NCBI GenBank assembly: GCA_937996585.1
Contig: CALKUW010000265.1
Span: forward strand, 1-8,609
DNA from: an uncultured Flavobacteriales bacterium
GTDB lineage: Bacteria; Bacteroidota; Bacteroidia; Flavobacteriales_D; Sanyastnellaceae
Reading direction: 5' to 3'
DNA length: 8,609 bases
Shown: piece by piece, positions 6,588-8,609 of the stretch
Layout: the number at the start of each line of letters is the position of its first letter
How positions within the stretch are numbered: the first letter of the stretch is position 1
Made by a program: the position numbers and the translations under genes
The notes under the pieces: generated by a model
Told to the model about the DNA's origin: nothing
Seen by the model: the letters and a program-made list of their open reading frames with translations, nothing else
Databases searched by the model: none

Positions 6588-7198
6588 TCCATCACCTCTC
6601 CGGCCAATTCGTGGAACTGACGCCCACCCATGTGGTCGTCGAATGCGGGGGTGTGGGTTACATGGTGCACATCAGCTTGCACACTTCCTCTGCGCTCGCC
6701 GGTCAGGTGGAGGGCAAGGTGCTCATCCACGCGGTGTACCGCGAGGATGCCCAACTGCTGTTTGGTTTTGCAGAGGCCACGGAACGCAGCCTGTTCGTGA
6801 TGCTGACCAGCGTTTCGGGTGTCGGAGCGCAGACTGCGCGCATGATCCTCAGCGGCTTGGGCCCTTCCGAACTCGTGGAGGTGATCACCCGCGGAGATGT
6901 GGCCGCCCTGAAGGCGGTCAAGGGAATCGGTGCGAAAACGGCACAGCGGATTCTGGTGGACCTGCAGGATAAAATGGGCAAGGACCCCTCCTTCGCCAGC
7001 ATGCCCACCGGAGCCGGACCTGTTGGCGTGGCCAAGGAATTTGCAGGCGGGGGCAATACACACCGTTCTGACGCGTTGGGCGCGTTGTGCAACCTCGGAT
7101 TCGACAGGAAGCGGGTGGAAACGGTACTCGATCAACTCATGGGTGAGGGGGTGGATGCCGTAGAGGATATGGTAAGGGCTGCATTGAAAAGACTTTGA
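6584..7198 (+). CDS. ruvA: Holliday junction branch migration protein RuvA
   Basis: RuvA binds Holliday junctions as a tetramer and recruits the RuvB helicase for branch migration in recombination and repair. The 204 residues match the usual length of about 200. Domain I (1-63) has the OB-fold start MIHHLSGQFVEL, the CGGVGYMVHI strand and the acidic-pin loop YREDAQLLFGF (Glu54-Asp55), which separates strands at the junction. Domain II (about 64-140) has two helix-hairpin-helix motifs, SVSGVGAQTARMIL (76-89) and AVKGIGAKTAQRIL (111-124). A flexible linker rich in Gly, Pro and Ala (about 140-158) leads to the RuvB-contacting domain III (about 160-204; SDALGALCNLGFDRKRVE). The start codon shares ATGA with the maeB stop and sprA begins 11 bases after its stop, so it is co-transcribed with both and probably coupled to maeB. 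No ruvB or ruvC is in the window. No key residue appears to be missing. Confidence 0.97.
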   Translation: MIHHLSGQFVELTPTHVVVECGGVGYMVHISLHTSSALAGQVEGKVLIHAVYREDAQLLFGFAEATERSLFVMLTSVSGVGAQTARMILSGLGPSELVEVITRGDVAALKAVKGIGAKTAQRILVDLQDKMGKDPSFASMPTGAGPVGVAKEFAGGGNTHRSDALGALCNLGFDRKRVETVLDQLMGEGVDAVEDMVRAALKRL

Positions 7199-7209
7199 CC
7201 GAATTGGGC

Positions 7210-8609
7210 ATGACCACGCGATGCGAGAAGCGGATGCGATTCCCCGGACCTGGGCGGTACCGGAGGACACTCCTGAAAGGGGTGTTCGTCGCGCTGTTGT
7301 CGAGCGTCTCCGGATGGACGTGGTCCCAGTCGGACACCACGGAGCTACCGCTCCCGCACGGGGGAGACGTTCCGAACCCCGTGGAGACGCCGGGGGGCGT
7401 CAGCTTGGATTTCCCCGACGTGATCGAGTACGGGGTCGACTACGATGAGACCACCGGCCAGTACATCGTGCGCCAGCGCCTCGGCGACACCTTGGACTTC
7501 CGCAATCCGACCTTTCTGACGTTGGATGAATTCCTCAACTACAACATCGACGAGAACATCAGCGAGTTCTGGGAGGAGATGCAGCAGGAGGTCGACGACG
7601 AGGAGCGCGGCTTCGCCCCCAAATTGACCGTGGACTCCGAGATATTCGAGACCATCTTCGGTTCCAACGAGATCGAGATCCGCCCGCAGGGTTCGTTTGA
7701 GCTCAATTTCGGTGTGCGCTACAGCCGGACGGAGAATCCGCGACTTGCCGAGCGTGACCGCGCCATCACCACCTTCGACTTCGACCAGCGCATCCAGCTG
7801 TCGATCGACGGCAGCATCGGCGACAAGATCAATCTCGGGACCAACTACAACACGGAGGCCACCTTCGATTTCGAGAACCAGATGAACATCGGGTTCCAGG
7901 GCGAGGAGGACGACATCCTGAAGAATGTGGAGGCGGGCAACATCAGCATGCCCCTCCAGAGTACCCTCATCCAGGGAAGCCAGTCGCTGTTCGGCACCAA
8001 GCTCGAGACGCAGTGGGGCAAGGTCTACAACACGACGGTGTTCAGCCAGCAGAAGGGTGAGCGCAAGGAAATCGAAGTCCAGGGCGGTGCACAGACGCAG
8101 GAATTCGACATCCGGGCGGACGACTACGAGGCCAACCGGCACTACTTCCTGTCCGGCTACTTCCGAGACCAATATGACAATGCCCTCCGCAGCCTTCCGG
8201 TGGTGAACTCCGGGGCGCGCATCACGCGGATCGAAGTCTATGTGGTCAATACGCAGGCCAATACGCAGGACGTCCGGAACATCCTCGCCTTCACGGACAT
8301 CGGCGAGCACCCGGACTACATGTCCACCGATCTGCCCATCGCGGACTTGACAGACAGCCCGGACATCGGCATCACCCTGAACCGGGCGCCGAACAACGGC
8401 AACAACGAGATTTTCCTCGACATGACGGGCGACCCGAACGTCATGGGCTTCAGCGGGGCTGGAGCGGCCATCGCGTCCTACACGGGGGTGGACGGCGCTC
8501 CGATCTACGACCAGGGCATCCACTACGAGCGGGTGGGCAACGCGCGCCGCCTCGCCCAGACCGAGTTCACCTACAACGACAAGCTGGGCTTCATCAGCCT
8601 CCGGCAATC
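7210..8609 (+). CDS. sprA: T9SS outer-membrane translocon protein SprA (Sov), 3' end missing
   Basis: SprA (Sov in Porphyromonas) is a giant outer-membrane barrel, usually above 2,000 residues, that forms the export channel of the type IX secretion system. It is also needed for gliding in motile relatives. Only the first 466 codons are present and the frame is open at the right edge. Typical landmarks are LDFPDVIEYGVDYDETTG (67-83), the IRPQGSFELNFGV strand (157-169), ITTFDFDQRIQLSIDGSIGD (186-205), GTNYNTEATFDFENQM (210-225), the EAGNISMPL segment (241-249), LIQGSQSLFGTK (253-264), VFSQQKGERKEIEVQGGAQ (277-295) and DDYEANRHYFL (304-314). These belong to the SprA N-terminal motility domain. 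ATG 7210 gives a long Arg-rich n-region (about 23 residues) before the hydrophobic LLKGVFVALL core and cleavage near TWSQ|SD; ATG 7234 would give a more normal signal peptide. No Shine-Dalgarno sequence decides between them. It lies 11 bp after ruvA. The two T9SS cargo proteins in this window are expected clients of this channel. Confidence 0.95.
   Translation, partial: MTTRCEKRMRFPGPGRYRRTLLKGVFVALLSSVSGWTWSQSDTTELPLPHGGDVPNPVETPGGVSLDFPDVIEYGVDYDETTGQYIVRQRLGDTLDFRNPTFLTLDEFLNYNIDENISEFWEEMQQEVDDEERGFAPKLTVDSEIFETIFGSNEIEIRPQGSFELNFGVRYSRTENPRLAERDRAITTFDFDQRIQLSIDGSIGDKINLGTNYNTEATFDFENQMNIGFQGEEDDILKNVEAGNISMPLQSTLIQGSQSLFGTKLETQWGKVYNTTVFSQQKGERKEIEVQGGAQTQEFDIRADDYEANRHYFLSGYFRDQYDNALRSLPVVNSGARITRIEVYVVNTQANTQDVRNILAFTDIGEHPDYMSTDLPIADLTDSPDIGITLNRAPNNGNNEIFLDMTGDPNVMGFSGAGAAIASYTGVDGAPIYDQGIHYERVGNARRLAQTEFTYNDKLGFISLRQ

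Noticed and set aside
6431..7270. A 279-codon open frame on the minus strand opposite ruvA
   Set aside because: RuvA is complete and canonical on the plus strand; the antisense frame has no motif.
7345..8607. A 420-codon open frame on the minus strand opposite sprA
   Set aside because: The plus strand encodes clear SprA N-terminal motifs throughout. The minus frame is Val-, Asp- and Leu-rich low-information sequence typical of a shadow frame.

Overview
The window looks like chromosomal DNA from a GC-rich member of the Bacteroidota, probably a Flavobacteriia-like lineage. Three things support this. It carries sprA, which encodes the outer-membrane channel of the type IX secretion system (T9SS) and is confined to this phylum. 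Two proteins end in the T9SS type A sorting domain. One gene start has the phylum's TAnnTTTG promoter box. All genes share similar GC-rich codon use. I see no mobile element, tRNA, rRNA, CRISPR array or sign of recent transfer.

Layout: two divergent blocks are separated by a 182-bp intergenic region (3265-3446). The leftward block (minus strand, read from 3264 down to 1) encodes three exported proteins. First is a 488-residue T9SS cargo with an N-terminal thioredoxin-fold domain (CPPC active site). A strong intrinsic terminator at about 1733-1773 follows it. Next is a 162-residue periplasmic TlpA-like thioredoxin (CSPC active site). Last is a DUF6029-type, probably outer-membrane beta-barrel protein, whose start overlaps the tlpA-like stop in ATGA and which runs off the left edge.

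The rightward block (plus strand) starts with a 264-residue cysteine-bearing T9SS cargo protein. Its start codon lies only four bases after a perfect TAnnTTTG box that is embedded in a short palindrome. After a 75-bp gap come maeB (malic enzyme fused to a phosphotransacetylase-like domain), ruvA (Holliday-junction branch migration; ATGA overlap with maeB) and sprA (11-bp gap after ruvA; cut by the right edge). maeB-ruvA-sprA is almost certainly one transcript.

How they work together: both sorting-domain proteins would cross the inner membrane by Sec, then the outer membrane through the channel encoded here by sprA. The two thioredoxin-fold proteins and the DUF6029 protein form a plausible extracytoplasmic module, with one thioredoxin in the periplasm, one secreted or surface-bound, and an outer-membrane partner. 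Its biological role is not established from sequence. It is the best candidate here for an under-described system. The rest is ordinary, well-conserved housekeeping and secretion genes.
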